NCBI GenBank assembly: GCA_937892225.1
Contig: CALAUH010000145.1
Location: 1 to 9,282 of the forward strand
Direction of reading: 5' to 3'
DNA length: 9,282 nt
Origin: an uncultured Treponema sp.
Lineage (GTDB): Bacteria; Spirochaetota; Spirochaetia; Treponematales; Treponemataceae
Shown here one piece after another: positions 1 through 5,801 of this stretch; within the stretch, counting starts at the first letter, position 1, and each line of letters opens with the position of its first letter. Position numbers and translations under genes: made by a program. The notes beneath the pieces were generated by a model. The model made no database searches and was not told the origin of the DNA. It saw nothing but the letters and a program-made list of their open reading frames with translations.

Positions 1-1
1 G

Positions 2-2032
2 ACTTTGAGTGCTTTACTTTCAGGACAGGGAGTTACAAATACCGACCAGTATAATTTCAAATGGACAACAAATGATACTGATATTATACAGATAACCGGT
101 ATAAATCAGTCAGGTTTTGTTACAGGTCAGTCGGTATATATTACTGCAGTTGCACCTGGAGAAGCTTTAATTACCTGCAGCCATGAAAAAGCACAGAGTG
201 ATTTACAATTCTATGTAGTAGTTCCAGGTTCCCAGGCTAAATCAGTTTTATTAAATAAAACTTATGTAACTATGGAAAAGGGTAGTTCCGGCATTCAGAT
301 TAAGGCAACCATTGAAAATTCAGACAGCTCAAATGATTATGCCAATATTCAATGGAGTGCATCTAAAGATGATAAAGGTAATGAAATATGTCGTGTAATG
401 GGAAGCGGTCAGACTGTTACCATCTATCCGCTTGCAGTAGGTGAGTGTACCGTATCAGCATATCTTGAAGAATATGACAGTACGGCAAACTGTACTGTTA
501 TAGTTCAGGCTGGAAAAAGTATTACTTTTGAATCGGCAACTAAAACTGTTATGCCGTTTAAATCTAAAACAATTAAATATACTGTAAGTCCGCCTGATGC
601 TGTTCTTACATGGACTGCAACCCAGGATGATGATTATTTCAGTTTTTCGGACCTCGGACATGATACTGATGGTGTAGGGTATGTTGAAGTTAACGGAATC
701 AAACAGGGTGCAGGTAATCTGATATGTGTAACAGACAGTCTTGCCAAATCACAGATTAAGATTAATGTATCATGGGATTATACATTCTCAATCAATAAAT
801 CTGCATTATCAGGAACACCCGACCAGTCTTATACTATCGGCTATTATAATTTGAATCCGCCTGATGCAAATATTGTAGTTGAAAGTTCTGATGATTCTTA
901 CTTTACTTATTCTGTAAATGAAACGGAAGAAGGTAAGGGAAATATCATTATTACTCCGGTTAAAGAATTTCCTTCTGAAATTCCGCTTATTATTACAGCT
1001 TATAATCCGGTAAATAATGATGTTGTAGGAACTAAAACTGTTAAGACAAAATTTGTCTATGACAGATTAAAACCTGTTATTACATTCTTAAGCAGTGACG
1101 GTAATTTCTCAAATTATGATGAAAATGCTTCAATGCTTACAGTTGGTGATGATGAAGAAATCAATCTTAAATTTGAAATCAATACTGAATTTGCAAACGG
1201 ATTTATTAAGGAAATAACCTGGAATCCTGCAACAAGTACAGATACATCTTTTATTTTATCTGATGTTTCAAATGAAGATAATGTTTCTGTTGTTAAATCA
1301 TTTAAAAATACTAACTGTTATGATGAATACCAGTATAGGATTTTAAAAGCTTATCAGCCAAGCGTTTATTATCATATAGACGCAGTTCCTGCAGAATACG
1401 ATGCACGTGGTAATCTGATATCATCTGGAAGTCCTGCAAAGACAGTAAATACCCTTATTTCTGATTATAAAAATAAGAATGTAATTTACTGGAAAGGTTA
1501 TCAGGATAATAATTATACTGGTTTTATGAATATTGGACCTGGTTATATTAAAAATGATTTTTATGGTTTATATGTAAGCGGATATAGTTCTACACCTACT
1601 GAAACAAGAAATAAAAATTCATTATCATCTGAAAATCACTGGTATTGTTTTTATTATAACTGGACTGATAAAGGTAATGATGATGCTTATGCTTTTAATA
1701 CAAGTTCATTAAATTATACCGGAAGTACTGGTTATTATAACCTTGTAGAAGATACTTCAGAAGCAGGAAAAATATATTCTCAGGCAGATTTTGAAGCTAT
1801 TCCTTGGTTCTATCAACCGGCAATTAATTATGGTGCAATCCAAAAATCTGCACAGGTTATGACCAGAAACGTAGATGCAGTTAAAGAAACTTCAGATGAT
1901 ACTTCTTTAATGTCATCTTCTGGTTATAAGGGAACTATTAAGATAACAGTTGTTCATAACGGTATGGAAGAAAAGCCTGTTGAAATCCAGGTATACGATG
2001 AAAACAGACGATGTTCTAAAAATTATGAATAA
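2..2032 (+). CDS. Secreted Ig-like-repeat surface protein, 5' truncated by the window
   Basis: The reading frame is open to the left edge, so the first TTG (position 5) is probably not the true start and the N-terminus, with any signal peptide, lies outside. About 675 residues are visible. Numbering from that TTG, the first ~350 residues look like bacterial Ig-like (BIG2-type) modules: W20 and W117 sit in matching strands (FKWTTNDT, IQWSASKD), each followed by a 'v..Ge..it' strand (VAPGEALITC, LAVGECTVSA). Two later modules share a PPDA motif at residues 196-199 and 285-288, about 89 residues apart, each followed by a D/S-rich turn and YF. The remaining ~325 residues are rich in Asn, Tyr and Ser and I do not recognise a domain. 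There is no LPxTG or C-terminal membrane anchor. A role in adhesion or as an envelope scaffold is inferred from architecture only. It converges with the lipoprotein genes and shares a terminator with them. Confidence 0.8.
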   Translation, partial: TLSALLSGQGVTNTDQYNFKWTTNDTDIIQITGINQSGFVTGQSVYITAVAPGEALITCSHEKAQSDLQFYVVVPGSQAKSVLLNKTYVTMEKGSSGIQIKATIENSDSSNDYANIQWSASKDDKGNEICRVMGSGQTVTIYPLAVGECTVSAYLEEYDSTANCTVIVQAGKSITFESATKTVMPFKSKTIKYTVSPPDAVLTWTATQDDDYFSFSDLGHDTDGVGYVEVNGIKQGAGNLICVTDSLAKSQIKINVSWDYTFSINKSALSGTPDQSYTIGYYNLNPPDANIVVESSDDSYFTYSVNETEEGKGNIIITPVKEFPSEIPLIITAYNPVNNDVVGTKTVKTKFVYDRLKPVITFLSSDGNFSNYDENASMLTVGDDEEINLKFEINTEFANGFIKEITWNPATSTDTSFILSDVSNEDNVSVVKSFKNTNCYDEYQYRILKAYQPSVYYHIDAVPAEYDARGNLISSGSPAKTVNTLISDYKNKNVIYWKGYQDNNYTGFMNIGPGYIKNDFYGLYVSGYSSTPTETRNKNSLSSENHWYCFYYNWTDKGNDDAYAFNTSSLNYTGSTGYYNLVEDTSEAGKIYSQADFEAIPWFYQPAINYGAIQKSAQVMTRNVDAVKETSDDTSLMSSSGYKGTIKITVVHNGMEEKPVEIQVYDENRRCSKNYE

Positions 2033-2042
2033 AGGTTAAATG

Positions 2043-2078
2043 AAAGAAGGATGCCGTAAAAAGCATCCTTCTTTTTTT
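2043..2078 (+). terminator. Rho-independent terminator, probably shared by convergent genes
   Basis: A perfect 12-bp stem pairs AAAGAAGGATGC (2043-2054) with GCATCCTTCTTT (2063-2074) across an 8-nt loop, and the T run extends to 2078. It begins 11 nt after the stop of the surface-protein gene. On the minus strand the same stem is followed by TTTCATTT, so it may also end the lipoprotein transcript that stops at 2084, less efficiently. Confidence 0.88.
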
Positions 2079-2083
2079 AATAA

Positions 2084-2611
2084 TTAAATGATTTTCTTTG
2101 CTGGATAAAAATATAAATCTTTTGCAAAAGTTGGAATTGTTTGTTTTGACATATTTATATATTCATCAGGTGCATCTGTTATTAAATGAATACAATCATT
2201 TTCAATTTTAAATGTAAATTTAATTATATTATTTTTATCTTCATAAGAAATAGAATTTTCTGTATATTCAATATCTTTATTGATTTCACTAGAACAAAAT
2301 GATGCATTTTGCCATTCTTCCTCAAAATAAAATAATATAGATGCTCTAAAATAGTCTTTTCCATCAATATTATTGACTTCAAAATAAATACCAATATTAC
2401 CATCTTTTGTCCAGCAATAAGTTTTATTCTGATTATTTGAAGCTTCCAGTTCTGGAGCAAAATCTACAAACTTCTGGCATACTTCTTTAATCTGTTCTAA
2501 TTTTTCTTCTTCTGTTAATTCTGGTTCATTTACCGGTACGTTTTTTGGACATCCTGTAAATAAACATCCGCACATTAATACTGCTGTTACTGCTAATATT
2601 ACTCTTTTCAT
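2084..2611 (-). CDS. Lipoprotein, tandem paralogue A
   Basis: The gene encodes 175 residues. A basic start (MKR) and a hydrophobic stretch lead to the lipobox LFTGC, with Cys21 as the expected lipidated residue. Phe at -3 is atypical for enterobacteria but acceptable under the looser spirochaetal lipobox. An acidic linker (EPELTEEEKLEQ) and a helix follow, then a compact domain with the motifs TYCWTxDGNIGI, ENDCIHLIT and KDLYFYP, which recur in the neighbouring gene. No enzyme motif is recognised. The start is set by AAGGGG (2618-2623, minus strand) 6 nt before ATG. A 16-nt hairpin abuts that ribosome site at 2624-2639. The protein should be anchored to a membrane, facing the periplasm or the cell surface. 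Function is unknown. Entry exclusion for the adjacent transfer system is a speculation from position only. Confidence 0.85.
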   Translation of the reverse strand: MKRVILAVTAVLMCGCLFTGCPKNVPVNEPELTEEEKLEQIKEVCQKFVDFAPELEASNNQNKTYCWTKDGNIGIYFEVNNIDGKDYFRASILFYFEEEWQNASFCSSEINKDIEYTENSISYEDKNNIIKFTFKIENDCIHLITDAPDEYINMSKQTIPTFAKDLYFYPAKKII

Positions 2612-2652
2612 TGTGTTCCCCTTGTAACTCGTAAGTTACTGTTTTTAATATA
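2461..2652 (-). repeat. Near-identical 5' block of duplicated lipoprotein gene, copy A
   Basis: This 192-bp block aligns without gaps to 3091-3282 with about seven mismatches counted by eye (about 96% identity). It covers the leader, the ribosome site, the signal peptide and the first ~50 codons. Outside it the two genes diverge strongly until a shorter similar patch at their 3' ends (2101 onward against 2716 onward). Confidence 0.9.
2618..2639 (-). promoter_or_regulatory. Ribosome site with abutting leader hairpin, lipoprotein A
   Basis: On the minus strand the dyad GTAACT-TACG-AGTTAC (2624-2639) lies directly before the AAGGGG ribosome site (2618-2623). The same arrangement occurs before lipoprotein B. 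In B the innermost pair becomes a U-G wobble and the loop differs, but the five outer pairs stay intact. This suggests the dyad matters, either as RNA structure near the ribosome site or as a protein-binding palindrome. Confidence 0.45.
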
Positions 2653-2653
2653 T

Positions 2654-2681
2654 AAAAAATAAGGATGCAAAATATGCATCC
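2654..2681 (-). terminator. Terminator of lipoprotein gene B
   Basis: The arms GGATGCA (2663-2669) and TGCATCC (2675-2681) form a 7-bp stem with a 5-nt loop, extendable by a G-U and an A-U pair. Read on the minus strand, it is followed by TT, A and a run of six T (2654-2659). It lies 27 nt past the stop of lipoprotein B and before lipoprotein A, so A probably needs its own promoter. It shares the GGATGC/GCATCC core with the terminator at 2043-2078, as expected if the duplicated unit included the terminator. Confidence 0.75.
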
Positions 2682-2707
2682 CTATTAATTTTTATAATAA
2701 AATGATT

Positions 2708-3241
2708 TTAGTTTACTGGATAAAAATATAAATCTTTTGTCCATGTTGAAATTGTTTGTTTCATTAAATTATATCCTTCTTCAGTTGTTTCTGTTATTAA
2801 ATGAATACAATCATTTTCTAATTTGACAATATAAATTTGTTTTATACCTGTTCCTGTGATATCAAATGTTAATGAATCTTTTGTATATTCTGTTAAATCT
2901 TCAATATCTAAAGGCATAGAATTACAAGTCCATTTACTGTCATCTTCATAATAAAATACTATATTTAAAGAAAAATGCTCTTGTTGTCTATCATCTTTCC
3001 AAAAACCAAAACATATACCAATATTACCATCATTTGTCCAGCAATATGTTGAATCATGTTCATTATTTTCTGTTGATAATGTTGGTGCAAAATCTACAAA
3101 CTTCTGACATACTTCTTTAATCTGTTCTAATTTTTCTTCTTCTGTTAATTCTGGTTCATTTACCGGTACGTTTTTTGGACAGCCTGTAAATAAACATCCG
3201 CACATTAATACTGCTGCAATTGCTAATATTACTCTTTTCAT
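2708..3241 (-). CDS. Lipoprotein, tandem paralogue B
   Basis: The gene encodes 177 residues from the ATG at 3241, starting MKRVILAIAAV. An upstream in-frame ATG at 3262 would add seven residues. I reject it because that codon is ACG in paralogue A, it lies inside the leader dyad, and AAGGGG is correctly spaced before 3241. The signal peptide and lipobox LFTGC (Cys21) match A, and residues 1-54 are almost identical. The centre (about 55-140) differs in sequence and length, then ENDCIHLIT, KQTI and KDLYFYP return near the C-terminus. TYCWTNDGNIGI is also kept. The product should be a membrane-anchored lipoprotein of unknown function. It ends at its own terminator (2654-2681). Only 57 nt separate it from the upstream RHH gene on the same strand, so it may be read from that promoter as well as from one of its own. 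Confidence 0.85.
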   Translation of the reverse strand: MKRVILAIAAVLMCGCLFTGCPKNVPVNEPELTEEEKLEQIKEVCQKFVDFAPTLSTENNEHDSTYCWTNDGNIGICFGFWKDDRQQEHFSLNIVFYYEDDSKWTCNSMPLDIEDLTEYTKDSLTFDITGTGIKQIYIVKLENDCIHLITETTEEGYNLMKQTISTWTKDLYFYPVN

Positions 3242-3282
3242 TGTGTTCCCCTTGTAACCCATAAGTTACTGTTTTTAATATT
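3091..3282 (-). repeat. Near-identical 5' block of duplicated lipoprotein gene, copy B
   Basis: This is the partner of 2461-2652, offset by 630 bp in the same orientation. At the 3' ends of the genes the offset is about 615 bp, so the middles differ by indels as well as substitutions. Confidence 0.9.
3248..3269 (-). promoter_or_regulatory. Ribosome site with abutting leader hairpin, lipoprotein B
   Basis: On the minus strand GTAACT-TATG-GGTTAC (3254-3269) precedes AAGGGG (3248-3253), which is 6 nt from ATG 3241. The stem has five Watson-Crick pairs plus a U-G pair where copy A has U-A. Confidence 0.45.
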
Positions 3283-3298
3283 TTTAATATATAATTTC

Positions 3299-3487
3299 TT
3301 ATATATCTTGATCCAGTTTTAATTCCTGTAAGATATATTTACTTACAGTAATATTTCTTTTCTTGGCTTCTTCTTTTATCTTTGCCAGCTGTTCAACCGT
3401 CATTGATACACTGGTAGTAATATACGTTTTACCGTTTGACTTTCTGCCAGAACCAGGTCTGGAACCGCCTCTTTTATTATCTGCCAT
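3299..3487 (-). CDS. Small ribbon-helix-helix (CopG/Arc-type) DNA-binding protein, likely repressor
   Basis: The 62-residue product opens with a flexible basic arm (GGSRPGSGRK, residues 7-16). A ribbon-helix-helix pattern follows: a strand at about 21-28 (TYITTSVS), helix A at about 30-44 (VEQLAKIKEEAKKR), the turn NITVS, and helix B at about 48-57 (SKYILQELKL). Such proteins dimerise through the strands and bind inverted repeats. They commonly act as autoregulators or relaxosome accessories on plasmids and ICEs. The gene is divergent from the transfer operon, across a 173-bp region with a perfect 12-bp inverted repeat, which makes it the leading candidate operator-binding regulator (inference). 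Its promoter puts +1 on the A of the ATG, and no Shine-Dalgarno lies upstream, so the mRNA is predicted to be leaderless. The lipoprotein genes lie downstream on the same strand. Confidence 0.82.
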   Translation of the reverse strand: MADNKRGGSRPGSGRKSNGKTYITTSVSMTVEQLAKIKEEAKKRNITVSKYILQELKLDQDI

Positions 3488-3493
3488 ACTTTA

Positions 3494-3522
3494 AATATAA
3501 AACCGTTTTTTGATTTTGTCAA
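3494..3522 (-). promoter_or_regulatory. Promoter of the small RHH gene, predicted leaderless
   Basis: On the minus strand, -35 TTGACA (3517-3522), a 17-bp spacer and -10 TATATT (3494-3499). Counting the usual 6-7 nt places +1 at about 3487, the first base of the ATG. The few bases between -10 and ATG hold no ribosome site. Confidence 0.75.
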
Positions 3523-3532
3523 CTTTTTATCA

Positions 3533-3560
3533 AATATTATTAATAGACATTAATAATATT
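3533..3560. repeat. Perfect 12-bp inverted repeat between divergent promoters, candidate operator
   Basis: Arm AATATTATTAAT (3533-3544), spacer AGAC (3545-3548) and the exact reverse complement ATTAATAATATT (3549-3560). ATTAAT, itself palindromic, occurs at 3539, 3549 and 3558, spaced 10 and 9 bp. There is also an 11-bp direct repeat ATTAAT(A/T)GACA at 3539 and 3558. The array fills the space between the two -35 boxes. A bound RHH protein could occlude both promoters. Confidence 0.65.
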
Positions 3561-3562
3561 AA

Positions 3563-3591
3563 TTGACAAAATTACATTATAAATATATATT
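3563..3591 (+). promoter_or_regulatory. Promoter of the transfer (traG-trb) operon
   Basis: -35 TTGACA (3563-3568), a 17-bp spacer and -10 TATATT (3586-3591), with predicted +1 near 3598. Hexamers and spacing are identical to those of the divergent promoter, and both share the 10-mer TTGACAAAAT (3563-3572 here, 3513-3522 on the other strand). The leader to traG would be about 63 nt. Confidence 0.75.
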
Positions 3592-3597
3592 AACTAT

Positions 3598-3616
3598 AGG
3601 ATATAAATTATATCCT
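3598..3616. repeat. Perfect 19-bp dyad at the predicted transcript start
   Basis: AGGATATAA (3598-3606), one central A and TTATATCCT (3608-3616). In RNA it can form a 7-bp stem with a 5-nt loop at the extreme 5' end of the operon mRNA. As DNA it is a candidate operator overlapping +1. The right arm continues as TATCCTG/T (3611-3618), which fits the IncP/VirD2 nick consensus YATCCTG/Y. Confidence 0.55.
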
Positions 3617-3660
3617 GTTAAAGATTAAACTAATTTCCGCCGCCCAAGTAAGAAGTTAAT

Positions 3661-5799
3661 TTGTTTAATCAAAAAGAAGAGTTCACAAGAGGTGACCCGG
3701 ACCGTAGTCATAAAGCCTTCTGGTTGACTGCTTTCAACTGGCTTATACCTCTGTGTATTTTTTTTGGTGGAATTATAATTTCCACTCAAAAATTTGCCCC
3801 ATTAATGAATTATGATATTAATGTCATAGGGCATCCTTTATTTATAATCAACGGTTACGCAATCTGGAATCCTCTTGTTTTTATTTTAGGCATGTTCAAA
3901 TATGCCTTTAATGAAACATATTCATATTATTTTTTTCAGGCAGCACCTGCAGCTTTCTTAGGATTAATTCTTGCTGCTTTAGTATTTTTAATCAGTAATT
4001 TATTAATTAATGCTCACCAAAAAAATCAGCATATTCACGGTACTGCACGCTGGGCAAATGTTAAAGATCTTGAACATTACGGTTTGCTGGAAAAAAATGG
4101 TGTAGTATGTGGTGAACTTGATAAAGCAAATGTTACTTATGAAGTAAATCGAGAAAAAGCAAGTTTAACACTTCATTTAGGAACGAAAATATTTAATGAT
4201 AAATATATCAATCAAAAAACAGCTCCCTTAATCTGTCATTCCGGAAGAACTAATACTTTGCTTATTGCACCTACAAGAGCTGGTAAGGGTGTAAGCAGTA
4301 TTATTACAACTTTATTAAATTATGGGGTTCCTGTATACAAAAAAGTTAAGGAAAAAATATTTGGTATTTTTTATAAGACTAAAAAAATAATCAGTGGAAG
4401 GGGAAGCATAGTAGTTTTTGACCCTAAGGGTGAAAACTGGGCAGCTACTGCAGGTTATAGAAGTCAATTTTCAGTATGTATTCCTTTTAGACCTCTGGAT
4501 CCAAACGGTAATACGGCTCATTATAATCCTATACACGAAATACCTGATAATCCTTCAGAAGCTTTTGCATGGGCAGATTCTATCGGTGAAATATTTTTTG
4601 GTGCAGAAAATGCAAAATCTGCAGGCGACGGTGCAACACAGTATTTTAATAACACAGCACGTGATATTTTTGCCGGTGTAGTAATGCATGTGCGTTTTGC
4701 ACCGGAAAGTCTTATTCCATGGAATGAAAAAAATCTTGGAACAGTTCTGGATATTTTTTCACAGGAAAGTGAAAGTGATGGTGATGGTGAAGAATCCGGC
4801 GGACCAGGTAAGGCTATGCTTGACCAGATGCGTAATACAGACCACGGAAATAAATTAATTAATGACCTTATTACTAAAGCTGCAAATAGAAGCGAAACTC
4901 AGACACCAAAAGAAAGAGCTTCTACATATTCTACTGTTTTTTCTAAAATCAGTTTGTTCCAGGACCCGCTTATAAGACAGGCAACTGCTTATTCTGATTT
5001 TTCAGTAGATGATTTTATTACAGGAAAAAATGGAATCAGTTTATATCTGATTGTTCCTTATAATCATATTAAACGTATAAGTCCTGTATTCAGAATGATT
5101 ATTACATTCATGATTAAAAAGTTTTCTTCTGGTGAAACTAATGCTAATGAAGTTAAATTAAAGATTCCTTGTATGTTCCTTCTTGACGAATTCCCTGTCT
5201 TAGGTTACTTCCCGGATATTGCTCTTAATGCAGGTATTCTGGCAGGTTACGGTGTTACTTTCTTTATTGTATGTCAGGCATTAAATCAGATTATTGATGT
5301 ATATGGTGAAAATCATCCTTTCTTAGACCATTGCAAAACCGTTATTCTTTTTGCACCCGGAAGTTTGAAAGATGCAAAACAGTATTCTGAAACTATTGGT
5401 AATCGCTCTGTTTTATTGGATAACATTTCGTCTTCCGGAAACAAATTCCAGGCAGGTTATAACAGCGTTTCTAGAAGTTCCCAGGAAACATCAACTTCAT
5501 TAATTTCACCTGATGAATTAATGAAACTTGAATTTAATCGTCTTATTGTTATCAATCAGGGAATGCCGCCATATAAGGGTAAAAAAGTTGTCTATTATGA
5601 AGACCCACGTTTTAAAGATAAAGCATGGCAGCCGCTGCCAGATGACAGAAAAATATTTTATCACATTAAAAAATTACCAAGTAATTTAAATTCTTATCAG
5701 CGTCTAAAAAAATTAAAAACTGAACAAAGAATTCAAAATATTGAAGCTGTAGAACCTACAGTAATTATTACAACAGATTTGTTTGAACAGGAGGCTTAA
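3661..5799 (+). CDS. traG: VirD4/TraG-type conjugative coupling protein (T4CP)
   Basis: The 712-residue product is an inner-membrane ATPase that links the relaxase-DNA complex to the secretion channel. Hydrophobic segments at about 20-42, 58-80 and 93-118 form the membrane anchor. HGTARWA (126-132) is typical of TraG. The Walker A variant APTRAGKGV (203-211) and the strand FDPKGE (253-258) follow, then Walker B FLLDEFP (506-512) and a late Q..N....YG motif (539-549). A Lys-rich stretch (about 224-247) between the Walker A helix and FDPKGE, and an acidic Gly/Ser/Glu loop (about 369-382), look like insertions compared with what I remember of the family. The start is a TTG at 3661: an in-frame stop lies at 3649, no ATG occurs before residue 49, and only a weak AGAAG is present upstream. 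Translation initiation may therefore be poor, or depend on leader structure. The stop overlaps the next start as TAATG. Confidence 0.93.
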   Translation: MFNQKEEFTRGDPDRSHKAFWLTAFNWLIPLCIFFGGIIISTQKFAPLMNYDINVIGHPLFIINGYAIWNPLVFILGMFKYAFNETYSYYFFQAAPAAFLGLILAALVFLISNLLINAHQKNQHIHGTARWANVKDLEHYGLLEKNGVVCGELDKANVTYEVNREKASLTLHLGTKIFNDKYINQKTAPLICHSGRTNTLLIAPTRAGKGVSSIITTLLNYGVPVYKKVKEKIFGIFYKTKKIISGRGSIVVFDPKGENWAATAGYRSQFSVCIPFRPLDPNGNTAHYNPIHEIPDNPSEAFAWADSIGEIFFGAENAKSAGDGATQYFNNTARDIFAGVVMHVRFAPESLIPWNEKNLGTVLDIFSQESESDGDGEESGGPGKAMLDQMRNTDHGNKLINDLITKAANRSETQTPKERASTYSTVFSKISLFQDPLIRQATAYSDFSVDDFITGKNGISLYLIVPYNHIKRISPVFRMIITFMIKKFSSGETNANEVKLKIPCMFLLDEFPVLGYFPDIALNAGILAGYGVTFFIVCQALNQIIDVYGENHPFLDHCKTVILFAPGSLKDAKQYSETIGNRSVLLDNISSSGNKFQAGYNSVSRSSQETSTSLISPDELMKLEFNRLIVINQGMPPYKGKKVVYYEDPRFKDKAWQPLPDDRKIFYHIKKLPSNLNSYQRLKKLKTEQRIQNIEAVEPTVIITTDLFEQEA

Positions 5800-5801
5800 T
5801 G
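5789..5801 (+). promoter_or_regulatory. Ribosome site at the TAATG overlap of traG and the RHH gene
   Basis: A full AGGAGG (5789-5794) lies 4 nt before the ATG at 5799, inside the end of traG. The stop TAA (5797-5799) shares one base with the start codon, pointing to coupled translation. Confidence 0.7.

Noticed and set aside
455..661. Minus-strand open frame of 68 codons inside the Ig-like protein gene
   Set aside because: It lies wholly within a well-supported gene, has no ribosome site or recognisable motif, and its composition is what a reverse reading of that gene would give.
2224..2460. Minus-strand frame of 78 codons inside lipoprotein gene A
   Set aside because: It is the same strand in another frame, rich in Ile, Lys and Leu as expected from AT-rich shadow translation, and not kept in paralogue B.
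2550..2557. CATCCTGT, a second match to the IncP nick consensus
   Set aside because: It lies in the signal-peptide coding part of lipoprotein A with no adjacent inverted repeat, and paralogue B lacks it. It is a chance hit that shows how weak the motif is alone.
3242..3262. ATG 3262 as the start of lipoprotein B
   Set aside because: The codon is ACG in paralogue A, it overlaps the leader dyad, and it would put seven extra residues before a well-formed lipoprotein signal.
4418..4681. Plus-strand frame of 87 codons inside traG
   Set aside because: It is fully contained in traG, which has intact ATPase motifs across this stretch, and no ribosome site precedes it.
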